A program made the position numbers and the translations under genes. A stretch of 64,000 nt of DNA from Saprolegnia diclina VS20 (Eukaryota; Oomycota; Saprolegniomycetes; Saprolegniales; Saprolegniaceae): assembly GCF_000281045.1 (NCBI RefSeq), contig NW_008246080.1, positions 319,844 to 383,843 on the forward strand, read 5' to 3'. Below, piece after piece: positions 10,193-21,124 of the stretch. Under the pieces are notes generated by a model that was not told the DNA's origin, made no database searches, and saw nothing but the letters and a program-made list of their open reading frames with translations. How positions within the stretch are numbered: position 1 is the first letter of the stretch; each line of letters starts with the position of its first letter.

Positions 10193-11893
10193 TCAAGAAT
10201 CGTCGCTAGCGTCGAGAAGCATCGCGTGCCCTCGGTCGTCATGCTCCCACATGCACAGCTCGGTGTAGCACGAGAGCCAGTCAATGTAGTGGCACTCGTC
10301 GTACAGCCCGTCCTCGGCTTCTCTTCGTGCGTCGTTCTCAGCCATGTTGTTTGCATCTGCCTTCTCGCCCATGCACGCGTCGGCACCTTGGACGTCGGGG
10401 ATCGCGGCGACGTCTGCCCCGGCGCAGCCGGCGTCCCGCAGACGCTGCAGCACCGCAGCATCTCGGTTCGCGACTGCACACGCGACAGCGCTTCGTGCGC
10501 GCTCGTGGTCCGCGTCGACTAGCAGCAAGAACTGCAGTGTTTGGTCTTGGCTTTCTTGGGCGGCCCAAAAGATGCCCCAGTGGGTAAATCCTTCCGTGCG
10601 GTGCTCGTACAGGTACATGAGGACATCGAGGTGACCTCGCTTGGCGGCGACGTCCATGGCCAACGTCGTACAGCCTTCGTCTCGGTGCATGCAGAGAAAG
10701 CGGACCATGTTCAAATGGCCAAAGCCGGCGGCGCGGTCCAAAGCGCGGTGGGTGCCACCTTCATGTCGATGGTCGCTCAAGTAACGCACCATCTCCATGT
10801 AGTTGTTGCGCGCAGCAACGTCAAATGCGATCGGACTGTAGCCTTCGGTCCGGTGCGTATGGAGGAAGCGCACGATGTGGAGGTTGTTGGCCATGATGGC
10901 AGCATCCATTGCGTCGACGGTGCAGCCGGCTGTAAAGTGGGCCTGAAGGTACGCGAGCGTGGCCAAGTGCCCGCCCGCGGCCGCACTGTTCATCGCTTGG
11001 CGCGTGCACCCCGCGTTAAACCGTTCGTGCAGCAGCTGCACCGTGTGGAGGTCGCCGTTGGCCGCCGCCGCGTCGACCGTGCGGATTGAAAACGACACGT
11101 TGTACGCGGCCATGAGAAACTCGACCATGTCGACACGGCCCGTGCGCGCGATCAGATCGAGCGCTGCGGAGGTGCAGCCTTCGGAGCGGTGCTTGTGGAG
11201 CCAGTCGACGACGTCAAAGTGCCCGCCGCACGCCGCGCTGTCCATGGCGGTCGTCGAACACGTGCCGCCCGCCGCGTGGAGCACTTGGAGCACCTCCAGG
11301 TGACCCGCACCGGCGGCAAGATCCATCGCGTGGCCTCGTAGCGGCCGGTCCATGAAGAACACCTCGGACATGCGCTCTGGTTCCAGGACGTTCTCGAGCA
11401 GGTGCCGCAGCAGCGACGCGTGGCCGCCGCACACCGCCGCATGCGCCAGTGCCACCGGACAGCGCAGCATCGGTGCAAGCACGTCGAGCCACACGTGCGT
11501 CATGGGCGCCACGAGAATCTCGGGCACAATGAGACCTTCGGTGACGATGCGGCCCTCGCTGTCGACGGCGGGTCTGGAGGCGTCGTAGAACGTCACATAG
11601 TAGAACGACCTGTCGTGCGTCGTGCCGGTCGGGAAGGCGGCGTCACCGAGAAAGCGACAGAGGCGGTCGTACGTGGCGCGCGATTGGACGCAACGAAAGC
11701 TGCTTTTGTCGAGCTGCACGCGCGGCAGCTGCGCCCAGTCGCCGGGCCACTCGCTCCGCAAGGCGTCTTCCCAGATGCCACGCTTCGTCGCGGGCTCCAA
11801 GGTCGCGTCGCCCAAGCGGCCAGCGAGGTACTGCGTGAGCAGACCGGCGTATCCCATGATGGTGTCGTGGAGCGGCTCGATCGTCGCCCACAT
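10193..11893 (-). CDS. Ankyrin-repeat protein, intronless
   Basis: A single 566-aa frame begins at the ATG at 11893. Residues about 150-460 hold roughly ten degenerate ankyrin-type repeats of 25-33 residues, each built as A-A-x-G-H-L-x-V/M-V-x-x-L followed by H-R/H-x-x-E-G-C/G/Y (for example AAGAGHLEVLQVLHAAGG and AAGFGHLNMVRFLCMHRDEG). The N-terminal 140 residues have no match I recognise, and the tail is acidic (ending LLDASDDS). Intronless ankyrin proteins of this style are abundant in oomycete genomes and probably act in protein-protein binding; partners cannot be told from sequence. No signal peptide or membrane segment is seen. Confidence 0.85.
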   Translation of the reverse strand: MWATIEPLHDTIMGYAGLLTQYLAGRLGDATLEPATKRGIWEDALRSEWPGDWAQLPRVQLDKSSFRCVQSRATYDRLCRFLGDAAFPTGTTHDRSFYYVTFYDASRPAVDSEGRIVTEGLIVPEILVAPMTHVWLDVLAPMLRCPVALAHAAVCGGHASLLRHLLENVLEPERMSEVFFMDRPLRGHAMDLAAGAGHLEVLQVLHAAGGTCSTTAMDSAACGGHFDVVDWLHKHRSEGCTSAALDLIARTGRVDMVEFLMAAYNVSFSIRTVDAAAANGDLHTVQLLHERFNAGCTRQAMNSAAAGGHLATLAYLQAHFTAGCTVDAMDAAIMANNLHIVRFLHTHRTEGYSPIAFDVAARNNYMEMVRYLSDHRHEGGTHRALDRAAGFGHLNMVRFLCMHRDEGCTTLAMDVAAKRGHLDVLMYLYEHRTEGFTHWGIFWAAQESQDQTLQFLLLVDADHERARSAVACAVANRDAAVLQRLRDAGCAGADVAAIPDVQGADACMGEKADANNMAENDARREAEDGLYDECHYIDWLSCYTELCMWEHDDRGHAMLLDASDDS

Positions 11894-12768
11894 CCGAGTC
11901 GACGCGCTGTGTCCTCGGCGAAATGGCTAATGCTTGGCCTGCGTCCCGCCGAAAACCTATTTTTATTCGCTAAAAATAAGAATCAAATAAGAATCACGGC
12001 GAATTAGAGCCGGTCGGTGGAAAGTGAGGAGTGGCTCGGCTGTTTTTGCAAACGCGAATTTTCACATTTTGCTCTTGGGCGATAGAAGGCTGACCGCTTG
12101 CGCTTCTGTTGTCGCAAGCCTCGTTGAGCAACTCTTCGAGAGCCCTTAGGCCCCGATCCAAGCAAGAGCCCGCCGCATAATTGAAGCCCCCTTGGCAGCG
12201 GGCGAGCGTGATGAGATCGCCGTGACTAGCATGTACACTAGCGACCTTCTACCAGCCTAGGCGTACTACAGCGTATCGTGTGGGCACACAGCAGTCACAT
12301 CTGCGAGTGATCGGCGTTCAGGAACAGAGCAAAAATCGCTTCAGTCGTCGCGAGAGGGTCTTGGCGCATACATTTTTCCAGTCATATTTTAATTAAGGAG
12401 TGTGAAATCAATTTCGGGATAGAGCCTTTGGACCCTGATTTTCTTATCCGGATTTCATGATCCGGCATCCTCGGACATGTCACATAGACATCTGAACCAA
12501 GAAATCTTGGTGCCAAAAGCAGTGCAGTTGGACCAATCCGGACGAGAATGATGGTTCATAAAGTTGCACTGAGTGATGGTTGCCCACGCAGCTCAGGAAT
12601 CGTGCTGTGAAAAAGTCAACGCGGTGGAGACCAGTACGAGACGACAGAAGACTGCACGCTCCAGTACACACTCTGTATGGAAGCTATTTGAGATTGCCGA
12701 CGATATTTCTTGCGCTGGTATACACTGGAATGCGGCAGCTTGGAGTTGCATTTCAACAGTGTTTTGTG
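11894..12768. other. Intergenic, no gene seen
   Basis: This is the upstream region of the ankyrin gene and the 3' flank of the first bZIP-like/START-like gene. It includes AT-rich segments and a TATCCGGA octamer at 12445-12452. Confidence 0.5.
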
Positions 12769-14018
12769 TTATACAAGGCTCTGCGTGTGGACTTGCACGC
12801 TCACGAGGGCTTCGTCGACGAGCGCAAAGTACGATTTGACGAGCGCATGGCCCGTGACTTGAAGCACTCGATGCAAGTGCGTCTCGACGGGGACGCGAGG
12901 CGGCACGGCCCTCAACGCTTCGGTGTACAGATTCGGGTACTCGGTGCGAAGGAGGGCGGCCACCGACGGGTACGGCTCGTTGGGCTCGAGCACCGAGACC
13001 GTTCGAATCACGCACTGGGTCTTTGAGATCGGCCGCACTTCGTTCCTGTCGCATTCTTGAGTTTTTGAAAAAGAGTGACGTTGTCATACCATTCTTGAAA
13101 TGTGTCAATGGTGCTGGAGACCGCAAAGACGTCGTCGTGACGAATCGACCGGTAGGCGACGAGCACGCGCTCGTTGTTGATCGTGACGCGCCGATGAAAG
13201 ACATTGACGCTGCGCCCGTCACAGAGCTCGCGCACATAACTCATCTCGCTGTTCACACCCAATGCGTGGTGCAACGACTACGCATCATACTCGCGTTTGA
13301 CTATTGCACCGAGACCAACCACCGAACAAAATGCACGCACCTCGACGTCACTCGAAACAAGCGAGCTCGGGTGCAGGTGGCATTCGGGTGACGCGCGGTT
13401 GACGAGCCACAGCGCTTTGGCGGCCTCGTGCATCGACGCCGTCACGATCTTTTGCATGACGAGCTTCCGGCCGAGCGGCGACCACTCGACGCGAATCGAG
13501 TCTTCCAGCGTGTGCGGGAAGAGGGCCGGGTGCAAGCGATCGTCGACAGCACGGTCGAGCTGCTGCGCTATCCAATGATACCCGACGTGCCGAATGTGTG
13601 GGTCCATAGGGAGGTACGCGTCGCGCCATGACGCTTCGGCGAGTCGTGGCGGTACCGTCTAGTCAACAAACTACCAATCAATATTCTCCATAGTCTCCGT
13701 GTCTTGATGGATACATACAGGAATCGATGACATGGTGTGGACCCACGCCTGCAGCTGGCGCAAAAGCAACGACGTCGTTGCGAGCTCGGCTCGAAGCGCC
13801 TTGTTCTCGAGCACACTTGCCTGTGTGCTGGTGCGCAACGCGAGCGCGACGTCCTGCCACGACAGCTGCGTGCTCTGGAGGGCGCTGGCCGTCTCTCGGA
13901 GCTCGGCGATCGATGCGATCAGGGCCGTGATATCGCGCTTGTGCTGCTCGCGGGCCTTGCGCTTTGCCTCGCGGTCCCGAACTCGGCGTCGTTCGTAGAC
14001 CGCAGCGTTTTTGCGCAT
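12769..14018 (-). CDS. bZIP-like / START-like family protein (M96-like), copy 1
   Basis: Four exons, 14018-13719, 13658-13341, 13277-13090 and 13045-12769, give 360 aa. Intron phases are 0, 0 and 2, the same as in the other copies; the last donor follows the Gln-Glu-Trp codons (CAAGAATG then GT), a landmark shared by nearly all copies. Residues 1-90 form a basic helix (RDREAKRKAREQHKRD) running into a heptad-like segment with the family signature LSWQDVALALR. The remaining ~260 residues carry family landmarks G-Y-H-W-I-A-x-Q-L, VEWSPLGRKLVMQK, A-K-A-L-W, and V-A-Y-R-S-I before F-Q-E-W. I read it as an oomycete M96-mating-protein-like regulator with a START-like domain; the domain name is from memory of the family, not a search. 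The ATG at 14018 gives a start similar to the paralogues; an in-frame ATG further upstream is possible. Confidence 0.78.
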
Positions 14019-15078
14019 TGTCGTACTGTGTGATGGGAGCTCGAAATTAGAGTGCGCCGACGTGAAACACAAAGGTCTCCGGCGTAAGGACGGCAATCAC
14101 GGTGGTATTTAGGCGGTAATGGCCTCAAGAAACCCCGCCTTTCACGAGCACAAGGAAGGCGCGTCACCTGTCGACGACGACCGCTTCCGCCAATCGCATG
14201 CGTTGGTTTGCGGTGCGTACGCTTCGTGGAGGGTGTGATTGGGACGTCCATGCGCGACCACCGTGGATGGACCACCCACGATACGTCGACAACGACGCAA
14301 ACACTGACGGTCGTGACGTAAACGTCAAGAAGGAACCCAGAACGACGTCCTGTCGTCGTCCCGGCTCCATCACGGGCGACGTCCCACATCACATATGTTG
14401 AGCACGGTTCTATAGTATCGGATTTGGTCTGGTGATTGCTCTAGGGTTGGGACTGACACGCCTCGGTGGCCTGTCTCGTTCAGGTTCAAAGCTTCAGAAC
14501 AACACTACGCCAGCACACGCGTATCGCAGCGCGATTGTTGAGCCGTGAACGTCACATCTTGGCTCGAAGTCCGCACGACGATCTTGTCGTTAGGCATTCG
14601 CTCCCGTCGCAGAGGCAAGTCGGTGACGAGATAGGCTTGTGGTAGCTCCAACTTGGAAATGCGTCAAATCTGGAGCTTCCAGAGTTGGTCACCAGCGGTG
14701 CTCGTCCTTATTACGAGCAGCACTGAGGTTTTCCTAGTACCACTGCACCGATTATTACGCTATCGCTCTACGAACCGCGTTGCGGGATGTTTGTTGTGCA
14801 CTAGCCGGAACTTGGAGTTAAATCGTTCAGGTAGGTCCTATGCTCCTTGCGAGAGACCGACCACGATATCAACCACGAAACACACAAGGACTAGGGCACC
14901 GATTCCTGGTGACCATAAAATGCACTGCTTGTACATTGTTCCCTTGACAAAATGCATTCAACCTTCGCGACATGTACACTGTATTTGATTAAGCTAGAAG
15001 TGACCGACACGATCATTGCCATCTCTAACGCAGCCGACGTCGAGGTACATCACGCTATCTTTGGCGGTGCAGTGGCCT
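14019..15078. other. Intergenic, no gene seen
   Basis: This 1.06-kb stretch upstream of copy 1 and downstream of the minus-strand basic-tailed gene contains no coding-like frame with the codon bias of the neighbours. Confidence 0.5.
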
Positions 15079-16098
15079 CTACAACACTGTGCTACGCTGG
15101 CCCCGGCCGCGGCGCTTTGACCCCCGTGATTGGTCGACAACGACAACAATGCGACCGCGTCGCGGCTGCTGCTTGGTCGTTGACGTCGCCTTGGCCGCGG
15201 CTTTGACTGGGGTCTTGGCGGACTTGGTCGTTGGGCGCCGCTTGCGTACTATCGTAGCCGCCGACTTCTTCTTCTTCTTTGACTTGGCTTTTGGCAGCGT
15301 GGTCTCGGGCGCCGTTGCGTGGACCTGGTTCAATTCGCGAGCCAACGATACCGTTCGCATCATCAGCACATGGGAGATGAATCGTCCGAGCCCGGGCGAG
15401 TCGACACCGAAGTCCTTGTGCACATCCGCGTGCGTGGTCGTCATGGGTGTCGCCACCACGTCGGCAAGAACGGCCACCCGGAACGCGCGCAATTTGGCAT
15501 CCAAAAAGCGCACCAGCGCCGGTAGGTCACTGGCTACGTCTGGACACTCGCGTGCTAGGTACATGACTGCACGGTCGGCCGAGTCCACGAGCGTCTGCAA
15601 CGCCTTGGAGCCAAATCGACGCACGACCATCGAGAGACCAACAAGTGCCTGTTGTATGTCGTTCATGGTCGAGGGTGTCGGCGGCACAGGTAGCCCTTCT
15701 GGAGATGGCGCAGATCGGAGCGTGTTGTGCCAAGCATCAATCTCGAGCTGCTCATAAAGTTTGAAGTGCATGACGGACAGGCGGCGAGGGCCAAAGTCAA
15801 AGTGAAAGAATGCAGCGAGAAGCGGCGGTGAGATCTTGAGGCGCTCGAGGTACAGCGCGTCAGCGTGCAGCCACCAGCCAAGCGGCGACAAGTGCGCGAG
15901 CGACTCGCTCACGATGAGGCTGTGGATTGCACACTCGAGGGTTGTCGGGTCAAACTCGCCATGCGTCGCCTCGCGCATGGTCTCGGGCTGGCTCTTGGCG
16001 ATGGCCAAGAGGTCTTGGCCGCGGGGCGTGGCAGATGCTACGATAGCGCTGGCTATGCTCGGCGAAGGACGTCCCGTGCTCGCTCGGGACGTTGCCAT
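15079..16098 (-). CDS. Unknown protein with basic C-terminal tail, paralogue of 16606-17607
   Basis: This is an intronless frame of 339 aa from the ATG at 16098. I do not recognise the family. Residues about 30-245 are a globular core with blocks shared with its head-to-head neighbour: GEFDPTTLECAIH, GWWLHADALYL, LLAAFFHFDFGP, RLSVMHFK, EIDAWHNTLRSAPS and EGLPVPPTPS. Residues about 270-339 are very Lys/Arg-rich (KAKSKKKKK, then RKRRPTTK, ending GSKRRGRGQRSTVL), typical of a nuclear or nucleic-acid-binding tail. No transmembrane segment or signal peptide is seen. The pair arose by inverted duplication. A domesticated mobile-element protein is possible but unsupported. Confidence 0.75.
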   Translation of the reverse strand: MATSRASTGRPSPSIASAIVASATPRGQDLLAIAKSQPETMREATHGEFDPTTLECAIHSLIVSESLAHLSPLGWWLHADALYLERLKISPPLLAAFFHFDFGPRRLSVMHFKLYEQLEIDAWHNTLRSAPSPEGLPVPPTPSTMNDIQQALVGLSMVVRRFGSKALQTLVDSADRAVMYLARECPDVASDLPALVRFLDAKLRAFRVAVLADVVATPMTTTHADVHKDFGVDSPGLGRFISHVLMMRTVSLARELNQVHATAPETTLPKAKSKKKKKSAATIVRKRRPTTKSAKTPVKAAAKATSTTKQQPRRGRIVVVVDQSRGSKRRGRGQRSTVL

Positions 16099-16605
16099 AC
16101 TGTGGGCTGGGTTTCACTGGCCGCCTTTTCGAAATATAAAGTTTCCGAAACCGAAAAGCTAGAATATCGATTGTCAGAGGTTTTAGCCGTTGCAAGTGTG
16201 TTTGCATCGTTCGTCCAACGAGTACCATAAGCGCTCGAGCTCGTCCCTCGACTAAGCTCTAGTAGTCCCTCGACTAAGCTCTTAGTGGTCCCTCGACTAA
16301 GCTCTTAGTTGTCGGCCCCGAGCCCTCGCAAGTCACAAGGAATGATAGCCTCACTGCGTCGAAGGATAGAAGACAACCTCTGGCAGTCCAAAGCCACTGT
16401 CTTCGATCAATGATTTGTCAGATGTTGGCCAATGGCTGCATCGGTTTGACCAACCAATCGTTGGGCTCGAATTCAAATACGCCACAGGCATTGGCCAGTG
16501 GTCTCACTCTAGAAAATGATATTGTTCATAGATCGCACACTCGACTATCGAACAAACCATGATAGCGCAAAAGGCCACACGAAGCAGATCTCAAGGCGAC
16601 GCAGC
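16099..16605. other. Shared divergent promoter region of the basic-tailed pair
   Basis: This half-kilobase lies between the two head-to-head paralogues. It holds a three-unit tandem repeat at 16243-16310 and must carry both promoters. The plus-strand gene has an in-frame ATG at 16516, which I take as upstream of the true start. Confidence 0.55.
16243..16310. repeat. Three tandem units of 22-23 bp
   Basis: Units start at 16243, 16265 and 16288 and share GTCCCTCGACTAAGCTCT; they differ by one or two bases at the end. They sit midway between the divergent paralogues, so they could be a shared promoter element, which is inference. Confidence 0.85.
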
Positions 16606-17607
16606 ATGACTACCTGCGGCGCGGACACGTCCAGAGGAAGCCGCTTACCGTTGTTGCGGGCGGACGACGCCTCCTCGGTCGTAGCCCGTGTCCGACGCAT
16701 CCAAAGCGCCTTCAAGAACCACCCCGAGACCTTGTGCGAGGCGACACGCGGTGAGTTCAACCCCACAACGCTCGAATGCGCCATCCACAAGCTTGTGGTG
16801 AACGAGTCGTTAGTGCACTTGCACCCACTCCACTGGTGGCTGCACGCCGATGCGCTGTACCTCTATCCCTACAAGATCTCGCCGGCGCTTCTCGCTGCAT
16901 TTTTTCACTTTGACTTTGGCCCGCACCGCCTGTCCATCATGCACTTCAAGCCGCACGAGCAGCCCGAGCTGGATGCTTGGCACAACACGCTCCGAGCTGC
17001 GCCATCTTCAGAAGGGCTGCCCGTGCCGCCGACACCCTCTTCTCTCGACGACATTGAAGAAGCACTCGCTGGTCTCTCGCACATTGTGGGTACATATGGC
17101 TCCCAGGCGCTGCAGACGCTCGTGTACACGGCCCAGTTTGCTGTCTTGAGCCTCGTACGTGAGTTTCGCGACGTCAAATCTTGGGACCTGCCGGCGTTCA
17201 TTCGCTTTTTGGATGAAAAGATGCACGCGTTTCGGGCGGCAGTCGTCGCCGACGTGCTTGCGACACCCGCCACGGCCAAGCACACAATCGTTCATGAGCA
17301 GTTGAAGCGCAGGTCGGCCGCGATGGGGCTCTTCGTCTCGGAACTGCTGCTCGGGCGTCCGATGCCAGTTGCAAACGCGACCTCGACCGAGCTGCCGACG
17401 ATGCCGGCCGGCACCAAGCGCAAGCCGACCAGCCGCAAATCGAACAAGAAGACGAAGAACAAGACGGCCAATATGGTACCCAAGCGACGACGTCGCTCGG
17501 TCAAACCGAATGCGTCAACGGCTCACCAAGGACGTATTGTCGTCGCCTCCGGCAACCGCGGGGGGCGACAGCGACGCGGTCGGTGCAGCACTGTGTCGTC
17601 TTCGTAG
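16606..17607 (+). CDS. Unknown protein with basic C-terminal tail, paralogue of 15079-16098
   Basis: This is an intronless frame; the ATG at 16606 gives 333 aa and aligns best with the start of its paralogue. An in-frame ATG at 16516 would add 30 residues with no match in the paralogue. Core blocks are GEFNPTTLECAIHKL, HWWLHADALYL, LLAAFFHFDFGP and LDAWHNTLRAAPS. The tail has KRKPTSRKSNKKTKNKT and further Arg clusters. The function is unknown; the basic tail suggests nuclear location. The two proteins are clearly homologous along the core, while their tails have diverged in sequence but kept their charge, suggesting the charge matters. Confidence 0.75.
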   Translation: MTTCGADTSRGSRLPLLRADDASSVVARVRRIQSAFKNHPETLCEATRGEFNPTTLECAIHKLVVNESLVHLHPLHWWLHADALYLYPYKISPALLAAFFHFDFGPHRLSIMHFKPHEQPELDAWHNTLRAAPSSEGLPVPPTPSSLDDIEEALAGLSHIVGTYGSQALQTLVYTAQFAVLSLVREFRDVKSWDLPAFIRFLDEKMHAFRAAVVADVLATPATAKHTIVHEQLKRRSAAMGLFVSELLLGRPMPVANATSTELPTMPAGTKRKPTSRKSNKKTKNKTANMVPKRRRRSVKPNASTAHQGRIVVASGNRGGRQRRGRCSTVSSS

Positions 17608-18193
17608 TTCACGACCTATGCCAAGTGCATGTACGAGGATGTCATGGGACGGTGATAAGGTATATGCAACTCAAGTCGTCGGCTAACGCTTGCGTGCTTG
17701 CGGCCACAGCTTGTACTGTCGTCAAGGGCAAAGCCGAGACGAGAGCGAGAGATGCCCAATACATAATATATATATGCATTACCCGACACCACTTCAGCAA
17801 CACGCTTGACTCTAGTACCTGTATCACAGTGTACTATGGCATGCATGATGCGCGCATGGTGGCAGCACGGCTGCTCGCAACGTCGTCGCACTACTGGCCA
17901 TCGACGATGACCTTGGCACTGTCCCGTCTTCGCGGACGTGCACAATGACCACGCCCTTTGACGCAGAGCGAGTAGTCGTGGACCGACTGAGGCGACGATG
18001 TCATCATCGAACGATCCGCCTATTTCAAACCCTTGCAGGCTATTCGAGCCTGAGTTCTGGCAAGGGATATAATAACTATTCTGGTGATTCTGGTGATCTG
18101 GTGACAAAAATCTCTTCAGTTAGTACGAGCTCAACGAAAAGTGGGTAGACATAGACGCGAATATATAAGGTTATTAACATGTACAAAAGGACG
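17608..18193. other. Convergent intergenic region, no gene seen
   Basis: This is the 3' flank of the plus-strand basic-tailed gene and of bZIP-like/START-like copy 2. It is AT-rich with no coding signal. Confidence 0.5.
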
Positions 18194-19445
18194 TTATAGC
18201 CGCGTTTGGTACTGCATTGCGAGCGGGTCCACGAGGCTCTCGAGGACGGCGGTGATGTTGGCAAAGTAGTCGTCTGTCCGCCGTAGCGTGAGCGCGTGGA
18301 GTTCTCGCTCGACGCAGGCTTCGAGGATCTCGGGCGAGGCCGACGCCACTGCTCTGTACACGTCCGGAAAGAGCGACCGGGCGTACGCGACCATCGAGTC
18401 GTAGGCGGCCACGGGTTGGAGCACGCACACGCTCCGGAGCAAGCACGCTTCAGGCGAGAGTTGCCGGATTTCGTTCCTACCATGCTTTTCAGTAAAATTA
18501 CTTTAATTCGCACAATTTGGGACGACCATTCTTGAAATGTCTCGTCGGGCGTGGGCGTGGGCCGTAGCGCGTCACAGGTAATTGTCCGGAACATGCTCAG
18601 GGTGCGGTCGCCTTCGTCGACCGACTTGTGGAGAACATGAATGAGCTTGCCGCGGTACCGCTCCTGGACGTAGTGCAGGCGGTCCGAGTCGGGTCCATCC
18701 CGGTGCAAAATCTACCCAAAATCGATTGGATATTGGATATTTGGATAGCGACAGGGTTAAGACCTCGACGTCCATGGGCGTGCCACGCAGTCCGCTGGCG
18801 GTCGCACCATTGACGATCCAAAGCGCTTTGGCCACGTCCTGGCGCCGGCCACGAATGACCTTTTGCTTGATCAAGCGGCGGCCGGCCATGTCCCACTCGA
18901 TGCGCACGTCGTCGTCGGTCGGTCGCGACGGGAAGAGGCTCGGCGGCAGCTGCGCGTCGGCGGCGTGGCGCAGCTGCTTGCCGATCCACGCAAAGCCGAC
19001 GCGGCGAACGTAGGCGTCGCTCGAGAGCGTCACAGCGTGCCACGGCGACGCGTTGCCAAGGCCCTACATGTGCTCTATGAGACCACGCTCATTTCCGACG
19101 AGAAGCGACCTTGTCCGGGTGCATGGCTGCGATCCAGGCATGCAGCTGCTGGGCGACGGTCCCGTATTCGGTGACCTGGCGGCGGAGGTCCTCGTTGATC
19201 GTGCACGTCGTCTCGCGCGTGCTGCCGAGCGCTGCCGCGACCTCCTTCCACGGTAGCAGCGTGCCCCGCAGCGCGTAGAGCTGGTGCGTGAGGCGCTGGA
19301 TCGTGGCCGCGAGGTGGTCGCGCTCGCAGAGGTACGTTTGGCGCGCGACGCGCTTGGCCTCGCGGTCGTACGCGAGGCGCCGGCGCCGGACCTCGGGCGA
19401 CATGGACTTGCGCTTGGTCGTCGTCGTCGTCGTCTCGCCCCGCAT
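18194..19445 (-). CDS. bZIP-like / START-like family protein (M96-like), copy 2
   Basis: Four exons, 19445-19110, 19063-18764, 18711-18527 and 18476-18194, give 367 aa. Introns of 46, 52 and 50 nt sit at the family positions. The start MRGETTTTTTKRK precedes the basic helix AYDREAKRVARQTYL; a later in-frame ATG (MSPEV) is possible. Then come LLPWKEVAAAL, an Asn/Leu-rich coiled segment ending LHAWIAAM, and the C-terminal part with VRRVGFAWIGKQL, HVLHKSVDEGDR and TFQEW spliced to NEIRQLS. The second intron contains three near-copies of a GGATATT word, which is non-coding. Function as for the family: a putative DNA-binding helix joined to a START-like ligand-binding fold, both inferred. Confidence 0.78.
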
Positions 19446-19873
19446 GACGCTGCAGATAGGAACTGGCGATGTAATGGACGTGACAATCCTGCCCGTGGTG
19501 GTATACACGGACCATATGTGGGCTTCGCGAGCGTTCTTCACATGTCAAGAACGCGTCAAGAACCAGTTAACAACTGCTTCAACTTGGACAAACTCAGATG
19601 CACGAGTCTAGTTCTGAGTCGCCTGGGCTGCAACTATTTTACGTGGTGGTGGTGACTAGAATCTAGCGCTAGCAAAGGACGTCCCAAGAGTAGCACTGGA
19701 CTTCCTCTTGTGGTCTCGTCCTTGAGATAGTACAGCGAGTGGCTCCAGAGAGAGGTCTCAACTGGCCAAGACGCAACGGTGCCAGCCAGGCCATCCAGTC
19801 GTTTTCTAGTAAAATGCTATCTTTGCCCGAGTTTACTCGGGACTATTGATCGCATCTATGGACGTCAATATGC
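19446..19873. other. Intergenic between copies 2 and 3
   Basis: This 428-bp spacer contains the promoter of copy 2 and the 3' end of copy 3. No other feature is seen. Confidence 0.5.
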
Positions 19874-21124
19874 CTAGACGCTGTAAAAGGCGGGGTTGGC
19901 GACGACGCTCTGGATGACCTTGTGGAGGATGTCGCTGTGCTCGTGGGCGATCGCAATACCACGCATCAAGAGCGCGCGTTGCAGGTACTGCTCGAACGAG
20001 AGATTGGGGTTGCCCAAGTTTGAATACTGTTGCAGATGGTGGTGGTACCCCGCAGGGTAGATACCCTCGACGTAGTCGGTGACCGACTCGAACGACGCCC
20101 GCGGTTGGAGGTAATTGACGCTGCGGAGCAAGCACGTGGTGGCTGATATCCGCCGAATTTCGTTCCTAGCGCATCACATTTCCATGCACACCTCGTCCTT
20201 TGAAATCAACATACCACTCGAGGTATTCGTCCGGGTCCAACACGTCGGGGTACGTGTCGTCGATCGTGACGGAGCGATACGCGACGAGGATGCGGTCGTG
20301 GCCGTCGTGGAAGCGCGCATGGCAGATCTTGAGGCTCGTGCCTTTCGAGTTGCCCGTCTCGTCGACGCTGTAGCTCAGCTGCCGGTCCGTCTCCTGCGTT
20401 TCGCGGAGGACCTAACCCGTAACGTGAGTCCTGTCAAAGCTCACGTCGATGAGAGACCCGGATGTTGGCTGTGTGAACCCCGGGAAAAAGCTCGCCCGTT
20501 GACGCACGGTTGACGGCCCAGAGCGCGGCGGCGACGATTTGAGGACTGGCTTGCACGACCTTTTGCAGCACGATCTTGCGCCCGCGGCAACCCCACTCAA
20601 CTTTGACCGAGTCTTCGTACGCGTGGGGAAAGACGGAGGGCGTGAGATGGGTGCTGGCGCTGTGGTAGAGCTGCTTTTGGATCCACTCCAAGCCCAGCTG
20701 ACGCATCTCGATGTCGTGGGACAGCGTCACATTGGTCCAGACGTTGGACGAAAGACTCGTGGTCTAACATGAGCATCTGAAACGTGGGCGCCACTACTTG
20801 TGGACGTCGTACCGTTGGAGCCGACATGGTGCTCACCCAGTGGTGCAAGCGCGTCGCAAACAAGCGCGTTTGGCGGACTTGTTGCTGGAGGTCGCGGTTG
20901 TCGCTGTCGGCGACCTCGCGTGCCTCCCGCAGCGCGGTGGCGACCTCTTCCCACGGCAGCATCGTCCCTCGCAGGGCGTAAAACCTTGACGTGAGCGTCA
21001 CATACGCGTCTTGCAGCGCAGTGCGCTCAGCGAGGTACGCGACGCGGGCCTGCCGCTTCATGAGTCGATCGTGGGCGCGCTGCCGCTCGAGCGCAGCTTT
21101 ACTGGAGGTCTTGGGTCGCGTCAT
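19874..21124 (-). CDS. bZIP-like / START-like family protein (M96-like), copy 3
   Basis: Four exons, 21124-20813, 20763-20458, 20411-20215 and 20165-19874, give 368 aa, with introns of 49, 46 and 49 nt. The basic helix reads HDRLMKRQARVAYLAERT, followed by MLPWEEVATALREARE and LHHWVSTM. Exon 2 carries MRQLGLEWIQKQLYH and VEWGCRGRKIVLQKVVQ; exon 3 reads DRILVAYRSVTIDD and ends at LEW; exon 4 starts NEIRRISATTCLLRSV. An in-frame ATG 39 bases upstream (MPFASYPNKRSSAM) is an alternative start. The sequence is closest to copies 4 and 5 in the C-terminal half. Confidence 0.78.

Noticed and set aside
16516-16605. In-frame ATG upstream of the plus-strand basic-tailed gene
   Set aside because: The 30 extra residues have no counterpart in the paralogue, whose start aligns with the ATG at 16606.
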